Shown: positions 51,483 to 61,809 of the stretch, piece after piece
Position numbering within the stretch: position 1 is the stretch's first letter
How the letters are laid out: each line of letters starts with the position of its first letter
Origin: Neoroseomonas oryzicola
GTDB taxonomy: Bacteria > Pseudomonadota > Alphaproteobacteria > Acetobacterales > Acetobacteraceae
Reading direction: 5' to 3'
DNA: 64,000 nucleotides
Assembly: GCF_012163135.1 (NCBI RefSeq)
Contig: NZ_JAAVUP010000007.1
Coordinates: 94,157-158,156, forward strand
Notes under the pieces: model-generated
The model's database searches: none
Seen by the model: only the letters and a program-made list of their open reading frames with translations
What the model was told of the DNA's origin: nothing
Translations under genes and position numbers: made by a program

Positions 51483-52054
51483 GCCGGACCGCGCCAGGTG
51501 CGGCGGACCGAACGTACGCGCTCGAGCAGCGAGGGTGCGCCGCCGAGCACCGCCAGCCGCACGCGCCGTGCCGCCGCGTGGATCGCGGCCTTGGCTGCCT
51601 TCACCGCGCGGCGCACGGCCTGCCAGGACGGCGAGGAATCGAGGAAGGCGTGTGCCCGGGCGAGCAGCGCGACCAGCCAGTTCCGCACCTTCGCGAAGAT
51701 CGGGATGGTCATCAGCTTCGGTTCCGCGACGACATAGAGCCGCGCCGAGAAGGCCGTGCCGATCGTCTTGGCCGCGAGGAGCACGAGGAGCCCGCCGAGC
51801 GGTTGCCCGTTGGTGATCAGCCACAGGGCGGCGATCTTTACCGGGAACAGCAGCGCGATCGGGATGGCGAAGATCAGCAGCACCAGCCGCGCGTCGAGTC
51901 GCAGGATCAGCCGCTCGAGCAGCGCGAAGACCGGAATGCGCGCGATCAGTCCGCCGAGGGCCTTGGACCAGGACCACAGCGTCTCCTCCAGCACCACCCA
52001 GAGGAAGGCGAGCAGCAGCAGGGGCGGGCGCAGCAGGGCCTTCAGCGAACGCAT
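51479..52054 (-). CDS. Conserved membrane protein of unknown function
   Basis: 191 residues with two or three hydrophobic segments: LLRPPLLLLAFLWVVLEETLW (residues 7-27), LVLLIFAIPIALLFPVKIAALWL (about 57-79) and GGLLVLLAAKTIGTAFSARLY (about 87-107). A basic amphipathic C-terminal region rich in Arg/Ala/Lys (about 130-191) follows and probably lies in the cytoplasm. I recall similar unnamed proteins in other alphaproteobacteria but cannot give a family name. It lies between opgH (ten bases upstream) and the DHFR-like gene (overlap of four), so it shares their transcript. Confidence 0.7.
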   Translation of the reverse strand: MRSLKALLRPPLLLLAFLWVVLEETLWSWSKALGGLIARIPVFALLERLILRLDARLVLLIFAIPIALLFPVKIAALWLITNGQPLGGLLVLLAAKTIGTAFSARLYVVAEPKLMTIPIFAKVRNWLVALLARAHAFLDSSPSWQAVRRAVKAAKAAIHAAARRVRLAVLGGAPSLLERVRSVRRTWRGPA

Positions 52055-52063
52055 CGCGGCATC

Positions 52064-53725
52064 CTAGCGCATCGCTCCGTCGATCTCCTCGGGCAACGCG
52101 CAGATCCCGGCCTGGCGCAGACGGGCGGAGAAACCGGGATCGGCGGTGACCACCGCGAAGGGGATGGCAAGCAGCAGCGAGGCCAGCACGGGTAGGGCCA
52201 GCAGCAGCGCGAGCGGCGAGGCCGCGGCGAAGAGCCAGGCCAGAACCAGGCCCGCCACCGTCGGCGGCCAGAACTGGCGCGCGGCGTCGGCCCAGGTCAC
52301 GCCGCGATCGGCCCGGTTCTGCGCCGTCCAGCCGACCTTGAGACCGAAGGGCAGGGCGAGCAGGAACAGCGTCTGCGCCATCAGCCGCGCCGGTTCCATC
52401 AGCGTCGTGAAGGCAATCTCGGCCGCCGCGCCGCGGGCGAAGGCGGCACCCCCGCCGTAGCGTTCGGCCAGCGCCGGCTTCAGCAGCACCTCGGCATAGC
52501 CAGCCAGCTTGGGGGCGTAGTGGCAGGCCCAGGTCGCGGCCAGCAGCGCGACCAGCGCCCAGGTCGGGGTCGTGGCCCCGCCGCCGGTCAGGGCGTTGCC
52601 GGCGGCCAGCACCAGGATGGCGCACCACAGCGGCGCGCCGAGGAACAGCAGGATCGCCTGCACCAACTGCCACCGCGCCATCGGCGTCATGCCCGGCAGG
52701 CGCAGCAGCGCGAGGTACTGCATGTTGCCCCCCGCCCAGCGCAGGTCGCGGGTGACGAAGTCGCCGAAGGTGGGCGGGTTGCCTTCGGCGCTGCCGGTGT
52801 CGTCGGGCAGCACGCGGACCTTCCAGCCGGCGGCGTGCAGGCGCGTCGCCTCGACCTGGTCGTGGGAAAGGATGCGCGACCCGTCGGGCAGGGGTTCGAG
52901 CCGGCAGAGCTCGCGGAAAGGCGCGATGCGGATCAGCGCGTTGTGGCCCCAATAGGGGCCCTCGTCGCCCTGCCACCAGGCCTGCCCCGTGGCCCAGCTC
53001 CGCATGCCCTGGCGCATGCCGAACTGGAACAGGCGCGGGAAGGCGGCGGTGGCGGGCCGGCCATGGATGAGCTGCTGGACGATGGCGAGCCGGTCGTCGG
53101 CCTCCATGCAGGCGACGAGGCGCAGCACGGCGGCCGGCGTCATCTCCGAATCGGCGTCGAGGCAGAGGAAATAGTCGAGGCCGGCCGCGTGATGATCGAG
53201 GAAATCCATCACGTTGCCGGCCTTGAAGCCCTCGTTCACGGACCGGCGGCGGTAATGGACATTGGGGCGATCGGCGGCGAAGGCGCGGACGGCGGCTTCC
53301 TCGGCGTCCGCCACGGGGCCGCCGGGCGTGTCCGACAGCACCCAGAGCGCGAAGAGGTCCGGCGGCAGCCCATCGATCAGCCGGCCGAGCGGGGGCAGGA
53401 CGGCGCCCATGTCCTCGTTGCGGACGCAGATGGCGATGGCGGTGCGGCCGGCCGGCGGGCCGGGGCGGGCCGCGCGCAGCGCCGGCAGCACGAACGCCGG
53501 CGGATCCTTCGTGGCGAGCAGGATGACCAGCCCGACCAGCGCATTGGCCGCCGACAGCGCGCTCCAGGGGACGGTGCCGAGGTAGCAGAGGAGGATCAGG
53601 ACTTCCCACGCCGTCCAGCCGCCCGGCGCCAGCACGGCGGCGGCGAGCGCGACGAGCCCCGCCGTGATGGCGAGCGCGAGGGCGAGGAAGAGGCTCCGTC
53701 GGAGCAGCGGCGACTCGGTGGGCAG
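52064..53725 (-). CDS. opgH: Glucans biosynthesis glucosyltransferase OpgH (probable CTG start)
   Basis: Inner-membrane glycosyltransferase family 2 enzyme making the beta-glucan backbone of osmoregulated periplasmic glucans. Catalytic marks are IAICVRNED, FLCLDADSEMTP (DxD), ILSHDQVEATRLHAAG and RDLRWAGGNMQYL; about seven transmembrane helices frame them. The first ordinary start is GTG 53635, but that cuts off a first membrane helix (SLFLALALAITAGLVALAAA) encoded in frame just upstream. No ATG, GTG or TTG exists in that extension. A CTG at 53725 has a perfect AGGAGG six bases before it, giving MPTESPLLRRSLFLALA and 553 residues. No opgG is seen in the window. Confidence 0.85.
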   Translation of the reverse strand: MPTESPLLRRSLFLALALAITAGLVALAAAVLAPGGWTAWEVLILLCYLGTVPWSALSAANALVGLVILLATKDPPAFVLPALRAARPGPPAGRTAIAICVRNEDMGAVLPPLGRLIDGLPPDLFALWVLSDTPGGPVADAEEAAVRAFAADRPNVHYRRRSVNEGFKAGNVMDFLDHHAAGLDYFLCLDADSEMTPAAVLRLVACMEADDRLAIVQQLIHGRPATAAFPRLFQFGMRQGMRSWATGQAWWQGDEGPYWGHNALIRIAPFRELCRLEPLPDGSRILSHDQVEATRLHAAGWKVRVLPDDTGSAEGNPPTFGDFVTRDLRWAGGNMQYLALLRLPGMTPMARWQLVQAILLFLGAPLWCAILVLAAGNALTGGGATTPTWALVALLAATWACHYAPKLAGYAEVLLKPALAERYGGGAAFARGAAAEIAFTTLMEPARLMAQTLFLLALPFGLKVGWTAQNRADRGVTWADAARQFWPPTVAGLVLAWLFAAASPLALLLALPVLASLLLAIPFAVVTADPGFSARLRQAGICALPEEIDGAMR

Positions 53726-53795
53726 GCGCGGCCTCCTGCGCCGCGGCGGGGCCGGGCGGGCGAACCCGGGGCGCGCGGGGCGCCCCGGGGCGGGA

Positions 53796-54128
53796 TCACT
53801 CGCCGATGGCGCCCGAGATCCAGGCCTTGAGCTGGCCCTTCGGCATGGCGCCGACCTTGGTGTCGAGCGGCTTGCCGTCCTTGAACAGGATCATGGTGGG
53901 GATGCCGCGCACCGCATACTCGGTCGGCGTCATCGGGTTGTCGTCGATGTTCACCTTCGCGACGGTCAGCTTGCCGGCGTATTCGGCGGCGAGTTCATCG
54001 AGGATCGGCGCGACCATGCGGCACGGGCCGCACCACTCGGCCCAGAAATCCACGAGCACCGGTCCCGGCGCCTCCAGCACGTCCTGCTTGAAGGTGTCGT
54101 CCGAGACGGGCTTGGTGAGGTCACCCAT
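53796..54128 (-). CDS. trxA: Thioredoxin
   Basis: Cytosolic disulphide reductase, 110 residues, with the active site [10 protein letters not shown] (Cys33 and Cys36) and the cis-proline in [11 protein letters not shown]. Start 54128 ([18 protein letters not shown]) gives the standard length; a longer frame upstream is not conserved. It can supply electrons to the DsbD-type reductase encoded at 32091. A GC-rich hairpin (54152-54172) separates it from the RND pump gene upstream, and opgH starts 70 bases downstream. Confidence 0.96.
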   Translation of the reverse strand: MGDLTKPVSDDTFKQDVLEAPGPVLVDFWAEWCGPCRMVAPILDELAAEYAGKLTVAKVNIDDNPMTPTEYAVRGIPTMILFKDGKPLDTKVGAMPKGQLKAWISGAIGE

Positions 54129-54151
54129 CGGGGGGATGTCTCCATGTGGGG

Positions 54152-54172
54152 GCGGGGGCGGAAGGCCCCCGC
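54152..54172. terminator. Hairpin between the RND pump gene and trxA
   Basis: GCGGGGGC and GCCCCCGC form an eight-base stem with a five-base loop, between the RND transporter stop (54208) and the trxA start (54128) on the minus strand. There is no T-run. It may separate the pump transcript from trxA. Confidence 0.4.
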
Positions 54173-54207
54173 GGTTGTAACAGAGATCGTGCGCCGCACG
54201 CGCCGGG

Positions 54208-57200
54208 TCAAGCGTGCGGCGCAGCACCCGCCTCGGGCGCCGGGGCCGGCTCGGGCGGCTTCCAGCCCAGCAGCCGCGACTTCAGCTTTTCGCGAACCGT
54301 CTGGAACACGACGTAGAGCATCGGGATCATGAAGATCCCGATCGAGGAAGCGGCCAGCATGCCCCAGAAGACCGGCGTGCCGACCGCGCGGCGGCTGATC
54401 TCGGATGCGCCCTCGGCCACCACCAGCGGATAGAGGCCGAGGATGAAGGCGAAGGAGGTCATCATCACCGCGCGGAAGCGCAGCTTGGCGCCGAGGGCTG
54501 CCGCCTCCCGGATCGACTTGCCCGCATGCTCGCGCTGTTCCTTCGCGAATTCGATGATCAGGATGCCGTTCTTCGCGGCGAGCGCGATGAGCACCACGAT
54601 GCCGACCTGGGCATAGAGGTCGAGTGCCAGGCCGGCCGGCCCGATCGAGATCATCGCCCCCAGCACGCCGACCGAGACCGAGAGCAGCACCGGCACGGGG
54701 ATGGTCCAGGATTCATACAGCCCGACGAGGAAGAGGAAGGCGAAGAGCACCGCGAGCGCGAGGATCGTCCCCGTCTGGCCGGCGGCCGCCTTCTCCTGGA
54801 AGGCCGTGCCCGTCCATTCGTAGGAATAGCCGGTGGGCAGCGTGGCGTTGGCGACCCGTTCCATCGCCGCGAGGCCGTCGCCCGAGGAGCGCCCCGGCGC
54901 CGGCTCGCCGTTGATCGTCAGGCTGCGGACATTGTTGTAGCGGATGATGGATTGCGGGCCGAACTCGATGCGCGCATCGGCCAGGGCGCGGAGCGGGATC
55001 ATCTCCCCGTCCCGGTTGCGGACATGGACGCGATAGATGTCCGGGATGCCCGCGCGGTCGGCCTGCTCGGCCTGCAGGCTGACCTTCCAGGTGCGGCCGA
55101 ACAGGTTGAAGTCGTTCACATAGGCCCCGCCCATCGCCGAGGAGAGGGCGGAGAAGATGTCGTTGAGCGACACGCCGAGCACCTGCGCCCGGTCGCGATC
55201 GATGTCGAGGAAGACCGACGGCGTCGAGGCCGCGAAGGTCGAGAAGACGCGGGTGAGGTTCGGATCCTCGTTCGCCGCGAGCACCATGGCGCGCATCACT
55301 GCCGCCATCTCGGACACCGGCCGGCCCTCGAGGTTCTGCAGTTGGAACTCGAAGCCGCCGGCGGTGCCGAGGCCCACGATGGGCGGCAGGTTGAAGGGAA
55401 TGACGCGGCCCGGCACCTCGGCCGTGCGCGCGAGCGTGGCGGCAATCAGCGCGTTGACGTCCGTGCCCGGCGCCGTCCGCTCCGAGAAGGGCTTCAGCGT
55501 GACGATGAGGATGGCCGAGTTCGACTGGGCGAGCCCGTTCAGCATCGAGTAGCCGCTGACCGTCATGACGTCCTGCACGCCGGGCAGGTCGCGGATCGCT
55601 GCCTCGACCTGGCCGGCGATGAAGCGGGTGCGGTTCAGGGAGGCGCCGTCCGGCAAGGCCACTTCCGCAAAGAAGGCGCCCTGGTCCTCCTGCGGCAGGA
55701 AGCCGGTCGGCGTGCGGGATCCGACGCCGACGATGCCCGCCGCGAAGACCGCCAGCAGCACGATGGACAGCGCGGCCACGCGGACCAGCCGCGCCACCAT
55801 CGCACCGTAGCCGTCGCGCACCCAGTCGATGCCGCGCGAGATCCGCCCCATGATCCCCTTCTTGGGGCCGTGATGCGCCGACAGCAGCACCGAGCAGAGC
55901 GCCGGCGAGAGCGTCAGCGCGTTGATCGCCGAGAAGAACATGCCGACCGAGACGACGACGGCGAACTGGCGGAACAGCTCGCCCGAGATGCCCGGGATGA
56001 AGGCCAGCGGCACGAAGACCGACAGCAGCACCAGCGTGATGGCGATGATCGGCGCGGTGATGGTCTCCATCGCCGCCTTGGTCGCATCGGCGACCGAGAG
56101 GGAATGGTCCTCCTCCATCTTCGCCTCGACCGCCTCGACCACCACGATGGCGTCGTCCACCACGATGCCGATGGCGAGCACCATGGCCAGCAGCGAGACG
56201 GTGTTGGCCGAGTAGCCCATCGCGTTCATCACCATGAAGGTCGCGATCAGGCTGACCGGCACGGCGATGAGGGGAATGAGCGTCGCGCGCACCGAGCCGA
56301 GGAAGATGAACACCACCAGCACGACGAGGACGAAGGCCTCGATCAACGTGTGGATCACCACCTCGATGGTCAGCTTCACGAAGCCGGTGGTGTCGTAGGT
56401 GACGGCGTACTCGACGCCCTGCGGGAAGCGGGCGGCGAGGCCGCGCATGGTCTGTGCCACCGCCTCCGCCGTGCCGACCGCGTTGGCCCCGGGGGCGAGG
56501 TAGATCTGGATGCCGATCGCGTCCTGCCCGTTCAGGGTCATCGCCTGGTCCTGGTTCCAGGCGCCGAGCTCGATCCGGGCGACGTCGCGCACGCGCAGCA
56601 CCGACCCGTCGGGGTTGGCGCGCACCAGGATGGCGCCGAACTCCTCCACGCTTTCCAGCCGGCCGGTGGTGCGGATGTTGAGCTGGTAGGAGGTGTCGTT
56701 CGACGACGGCTGCGCCCCGATCCGCCCGAGCGGCGCGACCTGGTTCTGTGCGCGGATGGCCGAGACGATGTCGTTCGGCGTGAGGTTGAGCGCGGTGAGG
56801 CGGTCCGTCTCGAACCAGATCCGCATGGCGTAGTCGCGCGCGCCGAACATCGCCGCGTCGCCGACGCCCGGGACGCGCTTGAGCACGTCCATGATGTTGA
56901 TGGTCGCGTAGTTCGACAGGAACAGCGGGTCATGCTCCCCGCTGACCGAGCGCAGCGTGATCACCTGCAGCAGTGCCGAGGACTTCTTGCGGACCGTGAG
57001 GCCCTGGCGCTGCACTTCCTCGGGCAGCTGCGCCAGCGCGAGCTGCACCCGGTTGTTCACGTTGGTGGTGTTCTGGTCGGGGTCGGTCCCGACGCGGAAG
57101 GAGACGGTGAGGTTGTAGGAGCCGTCGTTGCCGCTGGTGGACCGCATGTAGATCATGTTGTCCACGCCGTTGACCTGGCTCTCGATCGGCTGGGCGATGG

Positions 57201-57381
57201 TCGCCTCGACCACCTCGGCCGAGGCGCCCGGGAAGAAGGCCGTGACCGAGACCTGCGGCGGCACGATGTCCGGGAACTGCGCGACCGGGATCTGCTTCAG
57301 CGCCACCAGGCCGGCGATGGTCATGACGATGGCGATGACGACCGCGAGCCGCGGCCGGTCGACGAAGACCTTGCTGATCAT
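54208..57381 (-). CDS. RND efflux transporter, AcrB/MexB (HAE1) family
   Basis: 1057-residue inner-membrane proton-driven multidrug pump subunit. Twelve membrane helices and two large periplasmic loops are apparent. The relay aspartates of helix 4 are present ([19 protein letters not shown]). [20 protein letters not shown] is the usual N-terminus, and [17 protein letters not shown] and [23 protein letters not shown] lie in the porter domains. It overlaps or abuts the end of the adaptor gene upstream (57386). No outer-membrane TolC-type gene or TetR regulator is present beside it, so it must share an outer channel encoded elsewhere. Confidence 0.95.
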   Translation of the reverse strand: MISKVFVDRPRLAVVIAIVMTIAGLVALKQIPVAQFPDIVPPQVSVTAFFPGASAEVVEATIAQPIESQVNGVDNMIYMRSTSGNDGSYNLTVSFRVGTDPDQNTTNVNNRVQLALAQLPEEVQRQGLTVRKKSSALLQVITLRSVSGEHDPLFLSNYATINIMDVLKRVPGVGDAAMFGARDYAMRIWFETDRLTALNLTPNDIVSAIRAQNQVAPLGRIGAQPSSNDTSYQLNIRTTGRLESVEEFGAILVRANPDGSVLRVRDVARIELGAWNQDQAMTLNGQDAIGIQIYLAPGANAVGTAEAVAQTMRGLAARFPQGVEYAVTYDTTGFVKLTIEVVIHTLIEAFVLVVLVVFIFLGSVRATLIPLIAVPVSLIATFMVMNAMGYSANTVSLLAMVLAIGIVVDDAIVVVEAVEAKMEEDHSLSVADATKAAMETITAPIIAITLVLLSVFVPLAFIPGISGELFRQFAVVVSVGMFFSAINALTLSPALCSVLLSAHHGPKKGIMGRISRGIDWVRDGYGAMVARLVRVAALSIVLLAVFAAGIVGVGSRTPTGFLPQEDQGAFFAEVALPDGASLNRTRFIAGQVEAAIRDLPGVQDVMTVSGYSMLNGLAQSNSAILIVTLKPFSERTAPGTDVNALIAATLARTAEVPGRVIPFNLPPIVGLGTAGGFEFQLQNLEGRPVSEMAAVMRAMVLAANEDPNLTRVFSTFAASTPSVFLDIDRDRAQVLGVSLNDIFSALSSAMGGAYVNDFNLFGRTWKVSLQAEQADRAGIPDIYRVHVRNRDGEMIPLRALADARIEFGPQSIIRYNNVRSLTINGEPAPGRSSGDGLAAMERVANATLPTGYSYEWTGTAFQEKAAAGQTGTILALAVLFAFLFLVGLYESWTIPVPVLLSVSVGVLGAMISIGPAGLALDLYAQVGIVVLIALAAKNGILIIEFAKEQREHAGKSIREAAALGAKLRFRAVMMTSFAFILGLYPLVVAEGASEISRRAVGTPVFWGMLAASSIGIFMIPMLYVVFQTVREKLKSRLLGWKPPEPAPAPEAGAAPHA

Positions 57382-57385
57382 CGGT

Positions 57386-58573
57386 TCAGCCGCCGCGCGC
57401 CGGGGTCGCGGGCGCCGCGCCGAGCGGCGGCGCCTCCTGCGGGCGCGGCGTCACGGGCTGGCCGGGCCGGGCGCGCTGGGATCCCTCGGTGATGATCAGC
57501 TGGCCGACCTCGAGCCCCTCGGCCACCACGACCTGGCCGGCGGGGCCCGGCGTGGTGCGGATGCGCTTCACCTCGACCTTGTTGTCCGCGCCGACCACGA
57601 GGACGAAGGGCCCCTGCTGGTCGATCTGCAGCGCGGATTGCGGGATGACGATCGCCTGGCGCTGCTCGGACGCCTCGACCACCACGGCGACGGCCTGGCC
57701 GTCGGTCAGCAGCCGCTGGGCGTTCGGCACCACCGCCTGCACCAGCACCGAATCGGTCGAGCGGTTGGCGGTGACGTCGACGAAGTCGATCCGGCCCGCC
57801 GCGTCCATCAGCGTGCCGTCGGGCAGGCGCACGCGCACCTGCACGCCCTCGGGCGTGGCGTTGCTGCCGCTCGCCCGGCGCACCCGCAGCAACTCGCGCT
57901 GCGTGACGGGGAAGTTCACCCGGATCGGGTCCTCCCGCACGATGGTGACGAGGACGCCGGTATCCGGCCCCACCACATTGCCCGGGCTGAGGGGGGACCG
58001 CCCCGCCCGCCCGTCGAAGGCGGCGCGGATCTCGGTGTAGCCGTACTGGATGCGCGCCTGCTCGAGCTGCGCGCGCGCCGCCTCGATCTCGGCCTTGGCC
58101 TGGGCCTCGGCGGCGATGCGTTCGTCGAGGGTCGATTGCGGGATGGCGTTGGTGCGCACCAGTTCCCGCCCGCGCTCGACCTGGGCGGTGGCGTAGTTCA
58201 GGTCGGCGACGCCGCGGTCGACCTGCGCCTGGCGCAGCGCGACCTCGGCGGCGAAGGGGGCCTGCTCGATCGTGAAGAGCAGGTCGTTCGCCTTGACCGC
58301 GTCGCCCTCGTTGAAGTGGCGGGCGTAGAGGAAGCCGGTGACGCGCGCGCGGACATCGACCTTGTCGATCGCCTCGACGCGGCCGATGAACTCGGCGCCC
58401 TGGGAGATCGACTGCATGGCGACGCGCTGCACGGCGACCGCCGGGGGCGGGCCGGCCTCGCGCGGCGGCGGGGCCGATTCCTTGCAGCCGGCGAGAGTCA
58501 GCACCGCCGCCAGCCCCGCGGTCGCCCAAGTCCCGGCACGCCAAGAAAGCTGCCACTTACGCGCCTCGACCAT
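57386..58573 (-). CDS. RND efflux periplasmic adaptor (membrane fusion lipoprotein)
   Basis: Periplasmic adaptor linking the RND pump to an outer-membrane channel. A lipoprotein signal with lipobox LAGC (Cys30) anchors it to the inner membrane; residue +2 is Lys. The lipoyl half-motifs ([23 protein letters not shown] and [20 protein letters not shown]) flank a coiled-coil hairpin (about residues 105-175, rich in Ala/Gln/Glu), followed by beta-barrel and membrane-proximal domains. Start 58573 (MVEARKWQL) gives 395 residues; the longer frame is arginine-rich noise. The stop is five bases before the pump start. Confidence 0.94.
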   Translation of the reverse strand: MVEARKWQLSWRAGTWATAGLAAVLTLAGCKESAPPPREAGPPPAVAVQRVAMQSISQGAEFIGRVEAIDKVDVRARVTGFLYARHFNEGDAVKANDLLFTIEQAPFAAEVALRQAQVDRGVADLNYATAQVERGRELVRTNAIPQSTLDERIAAEAQAKAEIEAARAQLEQARIQYGYTEIRAAFDGRAGRSPLSPGNVVGPDTGVLVTIVREDPIRVNFPVTQRELLRVRRASGSNATPEGVQVRVRLPDGTLMDAAGRIDFVDVTANRSTDSVLVQAVVPNAQRLLTDGQAVAVVVEASEQRQAIVIPQSALQIDQQGPFVLVVGADNKVEVKRIRTTPGPAGQVVVAEGLEVGQLIITEGSQRARPGQPVTPRPQEAPPLGAAPATPARGG

Positions 58574-58746
58574 GCCGCCTGACCCTCGAACACAGGATGA
58601 TGTCCGGGCGAGATTACGCGCCCTGCGCGCGCGCCACCATTGCCGTCGCATGGCGATTTCCCGACGCCGCCGCGGGAGGCCTGCCTTCGCCGCCGCGCTC
58701 CGCCGTGCTAGGGCCGCGCAGTGACCCGCTCCGCACGCATGACCCG

Positions 58747-59421
58747 ATGGCGAAACGACTGATCCGCCACCCTGCGGTGCAGGGGCTGCTGGCGCGGCTC
58801 GTGGCGCTCTACCTGCGGCTGGTCTGGGCGACGACGCGCTGGACCCTGGTGGGGGAGGACCATGCCCGCCCCTTCGCCGACCAGCCGATGATCCTCGCCT
58901 TCTGGCACGAACGGCTGCCGCTGGCCGCGCTGGGGTGGCATCTGCTCGCGAAGCGCGTGCCGCAGGCGGGCGGGCGGCGGGCGCAGGTGCTGATCTCCCG
59001 CCACCGGGACGGGCGGCTGATCGCGGCCGCGGTGCGGCCCTTCGGGATCGACGTCGTGCACGCCTCCTCCTCGAAAGGCGGGGCGGCGGGGCTGCGCGGC
59101 CTGGCGCGGATCCTGTCCAATGGCGGCGTCGCGGTGATCACGCCGGACGGGCCGCGCGGGCCGGCTCGGATCGCCGCGCCCGGCGTCGCGCAACTCGCCG
59201 CCCTCGCCGGCGTGCCGGTGCTGCCCTGCGCGGTGGCCTCGACGCGCATGCGGCTCGCGCGGTCCTGGGACCGGATGCGCTTCCCGCTGCCTTTCGCGCG
59301 CGGCTTCGCGGTGATGGGCGCGCCCATCGCCGTGCCGCGGGACGGGGCGGAAGCCGCGCTGCCGGCCATCGCCGCCGCGCTGACCGCCGCCTGCGACCAG
59401 GCGGATGCGCTCGCGGCATGA
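58747..59421 (+). CDS. DUF374 lysophospholipid acyltransferase-like protein
   Basis: 224-residue protein of the DUF374 family, related to glycerolipid and lipid A acyltransferases. The conserved blocks are FWHERLPLAALGW (in place of the HxxxxD block), LISRHRDGRLIAAAVRPFG, SSSKGGAAGLRGLARIL and VAVITPDGPRGPARIAAPGV. An N-terminal hydrophobic segment (VQGLLARLVALYLRLVWAT) suggests membrane association. ATG 58747 is the first conserved start. It lies just before waaA and lpxK, so a lipid A or Kdo-linked acylation step is inferred. Confidence 0.87.
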   Translation: MAKRLIRHPAVQGLLARLVALYLRLVWATTRWTLVGEDHARPFADQPMILAFWHERLPLAALGWHLLAKRVPQAGGRRAQVLISRHRDGRLIAAAVRPFGIDVVHASSSKGGAAGLRGLARILSNGGVAVITPDGPRGPARIAAPGVAQLAALAGVPVLPCAVASTRMRLARSWDRMRFPLPFARGFAVMGAPIAVPRDGAEAALPAIAAALTAACDQADALAA

Positions 59422-59428
59422 GGCGCCG

Positions 59429-60742
59429 GTGACCGTCGGGGGCTGCGTCTGGCACTGGGGCACGACGGCGCTCGCGCCGGTGCTGCCGCTGCATCTTCGC
59501 CGCCGCGTCGCGCGCGGCAAGGAGATCGCGGATCGCCTGCCCGAACGCTACGGCCTGCATGCCGAGCGACCGGCCGGGCGGCTGCTGTGGCTTCATGCGG
59601 CGAGCGTCGGCGAGACCCTGTCCGTCCTGCCGCTGATCGAGGCGCTGGCCGCCGCCGATCCGGCGCTGACCATCCTGCTGACGACCGGCACGGTCACTTC
59701 GGCGACGCTGCTGGCGCGGCGCCTGCCGGCGGGGCTCGCGCCGCGGGTGCTGCACAGGTTCGTGCCGCTCGACGTGCCGCGCTGGGTGGCGCGGTTCCTC
59801 GATGGCTGGCGGCCGGATGCCGCGGTGCTGGTCGAATCCGAGCTCTGGCCGAACATGATCGCCGCCGCGGCGGCGCGCGGCATTCCCCTCGCGCTGATCA
59901 ACGGGCGGATGTCGGAACGCTCGGCGCGCTGGTGGGGGCGGGCGCCGGGACTGGCGCGCAGCCTGTTGTCGAAGTTCCGCGTCGTGCTCGGCCAGACCGA
60001 GGCCGATGCCGGGCGCTTCCGCGCGCTTGGCGCGGCTGGCGCAACCTGCTGGGGCAACCTGAAATACGCCGCCCCGCCGCTGCCGGTGGAGGATGCGGAG
60101 CGCCGGCGCCTCGCCGCCCTGATCGGGGACCGGCCGGTCTTCCTCGCCGCCAGCACGCATCCGGGGGAGGAGGCGATCGTCCTCGCCGCCCATCGCCGCA
60201 TCGCCGCGGCCCATGCGGGACTGCTGACGGTGATCGTCCCGCGCCACCCCGAACGGGGGGCGGAGGTCGCCGCCCTTGGCGCCGGCCTTGTCCTCGCGCG
60301 ACGCGCGGCGGGGGAGGACCCGGCACCGGACACGGCGGTCTATGTCGCCGATACGCTGGGCGAGCTCGGCCTGTTCTATCGCCTGGCGCGGCTCGCCTTC
60401 GTCGGCGGGTCCCTGGTGCCGCATGGCGGGCAGAACCCGCTGGAGCCCGCGCGGCTGCACTGCCCCGTGCTGACCGGTCCGCACACCTGGAACTTCGCCG
60501 AGATCCTCGCGCGGCTCGAAGCCGTGGGCGGGGTCACCCGGATCGACCCCGGAACGGAGCCGGCCGCCGCGCTGGCCGAGGCGGTTTCCGCCATGCTAAC
60601 GGAGTCGGACCGGGGGCGGGCTCAGGCCGAGGCCGCCGCCGGGATCGCGGCCGAGGAGGCCGGATTGCCCGGGCGGGTCGCGGCGGCGCTGCTGCCGCTG
60701 CTGTCTGCGGAGGGGAAGGCGGCGGCCGCGTCGGGCGGCTGA
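59429..60742 (+). CDS. waaA: 3-deoxy-D-manno-octulosonic acid (Kdo) transferase
   Basis: Inner-membrane-associated glycosyltransferase that adds Kdo to lipid A precursors. The catalytic-base region is WLHAASVGETLSVLPLIEAL; VLVESELWPN, VLGQTEADAGRF and ASTHPGEE lie in the two Rossmann domains, and PHGGQNPLEPARL near residue 345 binds CMP. GTG 59429 has GAGG five to eight bases upstream and starts at the conserved part; ATG 59405 overlaps the DUF374 gene and is an alternative. The usual N-terminal membrane helix is weak here (WGTTALAPVLPLH). lpxK follows 64 bases later. Confidence 0.94.
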   Translation: MTVGGCVWHWGTTALAPVLPLHLRRRVARGKEIADRLPERYGLHAERPAGRLLWLHAASVGETLSVLPLIEALAAADPALTILLTTGTVTSATLLARRLPAGLAPRVLHRFVPLDVPRWVARFLDGWRPDAAVLVESELWPNMIAAAAARGIPLALINGRMSERSARWWGRAPGLARSLLSKFRVVLGQTEADAGRFRALGAAGATCWGNLKYAAPPLPVEDAERRRLAALIGDRPVFLAASTHPGEEAIVLAAHRRIAAAHAGLLTVIVPRHPERGAEVAALGAGLVLARRAAGEDPAPDTAVYVADTLGELGLFYRLARLAFVGGSLVPHGGQNPLEPARLHCPVLTGPHTWNFAEILARLEAVGGVTRIDPGTEPAAALAEAVSAMLTESDRGRAQAEAAAGIAAEEAGLPGRVAAALLPLLSAEGKAAAASGG

Positions 60743-60806
60743 TCGCGGGCGGTTCCGGAAGCCTCCGGACCGCGGGGGCTATTGTGAAGGTGGACGACAC
60801 GGACTG

Positions 60807-61796
60807 ATGCGCGCTCCCGAGTTCTGGAGCGGCGGTGGCGGGGGGCTCGTGCCTTTCCTGCTCTCGCCCGTCTCCGCCCTGTATGCCGCCACCACGGCGC
60901 GGCGCATGTCGCGCCATGGCTGGACGGCGCCGATCCCCGTGCTGTGCTGCGGCAACGCCACCGCCGGCGGGGCCGGCAAGACCACCGTCGCGCTCGATAT
61001 CGGCCGGCGGCTCGGCAATCGCGGCATCAACGCGCATTTCCTGCTGCGCGGCTATGGCGGGCGGATCAAGGGCCCGGCCCGCGTGGACCCGGCGCAGCAC
61101 GACAGCACGGCCGTGGGCGACGAAGCGCTGCTGCTCGCCGCCGAGCGCCCGACCTGGGTCGCGGCCGACCGCGCCGCCGGCGCGCAGGCGGCGATCGCCG
61201 GGGGCGCGCAGGCCATCGTCATGGATGACGGGCTGCAGAATCCGACGCTCGAGAAGGATCTCTCGCTGCTGGTGATCGACGGGTCCTACGGCTTCGGCAA
61301 TGGCCGCGTGATCCCGGCGGGGCCGCTGCGCGAACCGGTCGCGTCCGCGGCCGCGCGCAGCCGTGCGGCGGTGCTGATCGGGGATGACGAGACCGGCGCG
61401 CTCGCGCAATTGCCCGAGGCGCTGCCGGTGCTGCGCGCGCGGCTGGTGCCGGGGCCGGAGGCGGAGCTGCTTTCCGGCCAGCCGGTCTTCGCCTTCTGCG
61501 GCATCGCCAATCCGCGGAAGTTCTTCGCCACGCTGCAGGAAGCCGGCGCCTTCATCGCCGGCCGGCAGGCCTATGCCGACCACTACCCCTATGACGAGGG
61601 CGACCTGCGCGACCTCTTCGCCGAGGCCGAGGCGCTGCGCGCCACGCCGGTGACGACGAAGAAGGACTGGGTCCGCCTGCCGCCCGCCTATCGCAACCGA
61701 GTCACGGTCGTGACGGTGCGGCTGGAATGGGAGGAGCCGGCGGCGATCGAGGGGCTGATCGACCCGCTCGCAGCCCGGGTGCCGATGCCGGCCTGA
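60807..61796 (+). CDS. lpxK: Tetraacyldisaccharide 4'-kinase
   Basis: Inner-membrane P-loop kinase that phosphorylates the lipid A precursor to give lipid IVA, the acceptor used by WaaA. The 329 residues show an N-terminal membrane-associated region (FLLSPVSALYAATTARRM), the Walker A loop GNATAGGAGKTTVALDIGRR, the catalytic VMDDGLQNPTLEKDLSLLVIDG and the late TTKKDWVRLP. ATG 60807 is clear. Its stop is followed by a hairpin (GGCCCGG...CCGGGCC, 61803-61827) that may terminate transcription and by tRNA-Leu. Confidence 0.96.
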   Translation: MRAPEFWSGGGGGLVPFLLSPVSALYAATTARRMSRHGWTAPIPVLCCGNATAGGAGKTTVALDIGRRLGNRGINAHFLLRGYGGRIKGPARVDPAQHDSTAVGDEALLLAAERPTWVAADRAAGAQAAIAGGAQAIVMDDGLQNPTLEKDLSLLVIDGSYGFGNGRVIPAGPLREPVASAAARSRAAVLIGDDETGALAQLPEALPVLRARLVPGPEAELLSGQPVFAFCGIANPRKFFATLQEAGAFIAGRQAYADHYPYDEGDLRDLFAEAEALRATPVTTKKDWVRLPPAYRNRVTVVTVRLEWEEPAAIEGLIDPLAARVPMPA

Positions 61797-61809
61797 CGTC
61801 GCGGCCCGG

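Noticed and set aside
54214..57492. An uninterrupted plus-strand open frame of more than 1000 codons opposite the RND pump gene
   Set aside because: Its product is low-complexity His/Arg/Asp-rich sequence with no family pattern; it is the antisense shadow of a GC-rich gene. The minus-strand frame encodes a textbook RND transporter.
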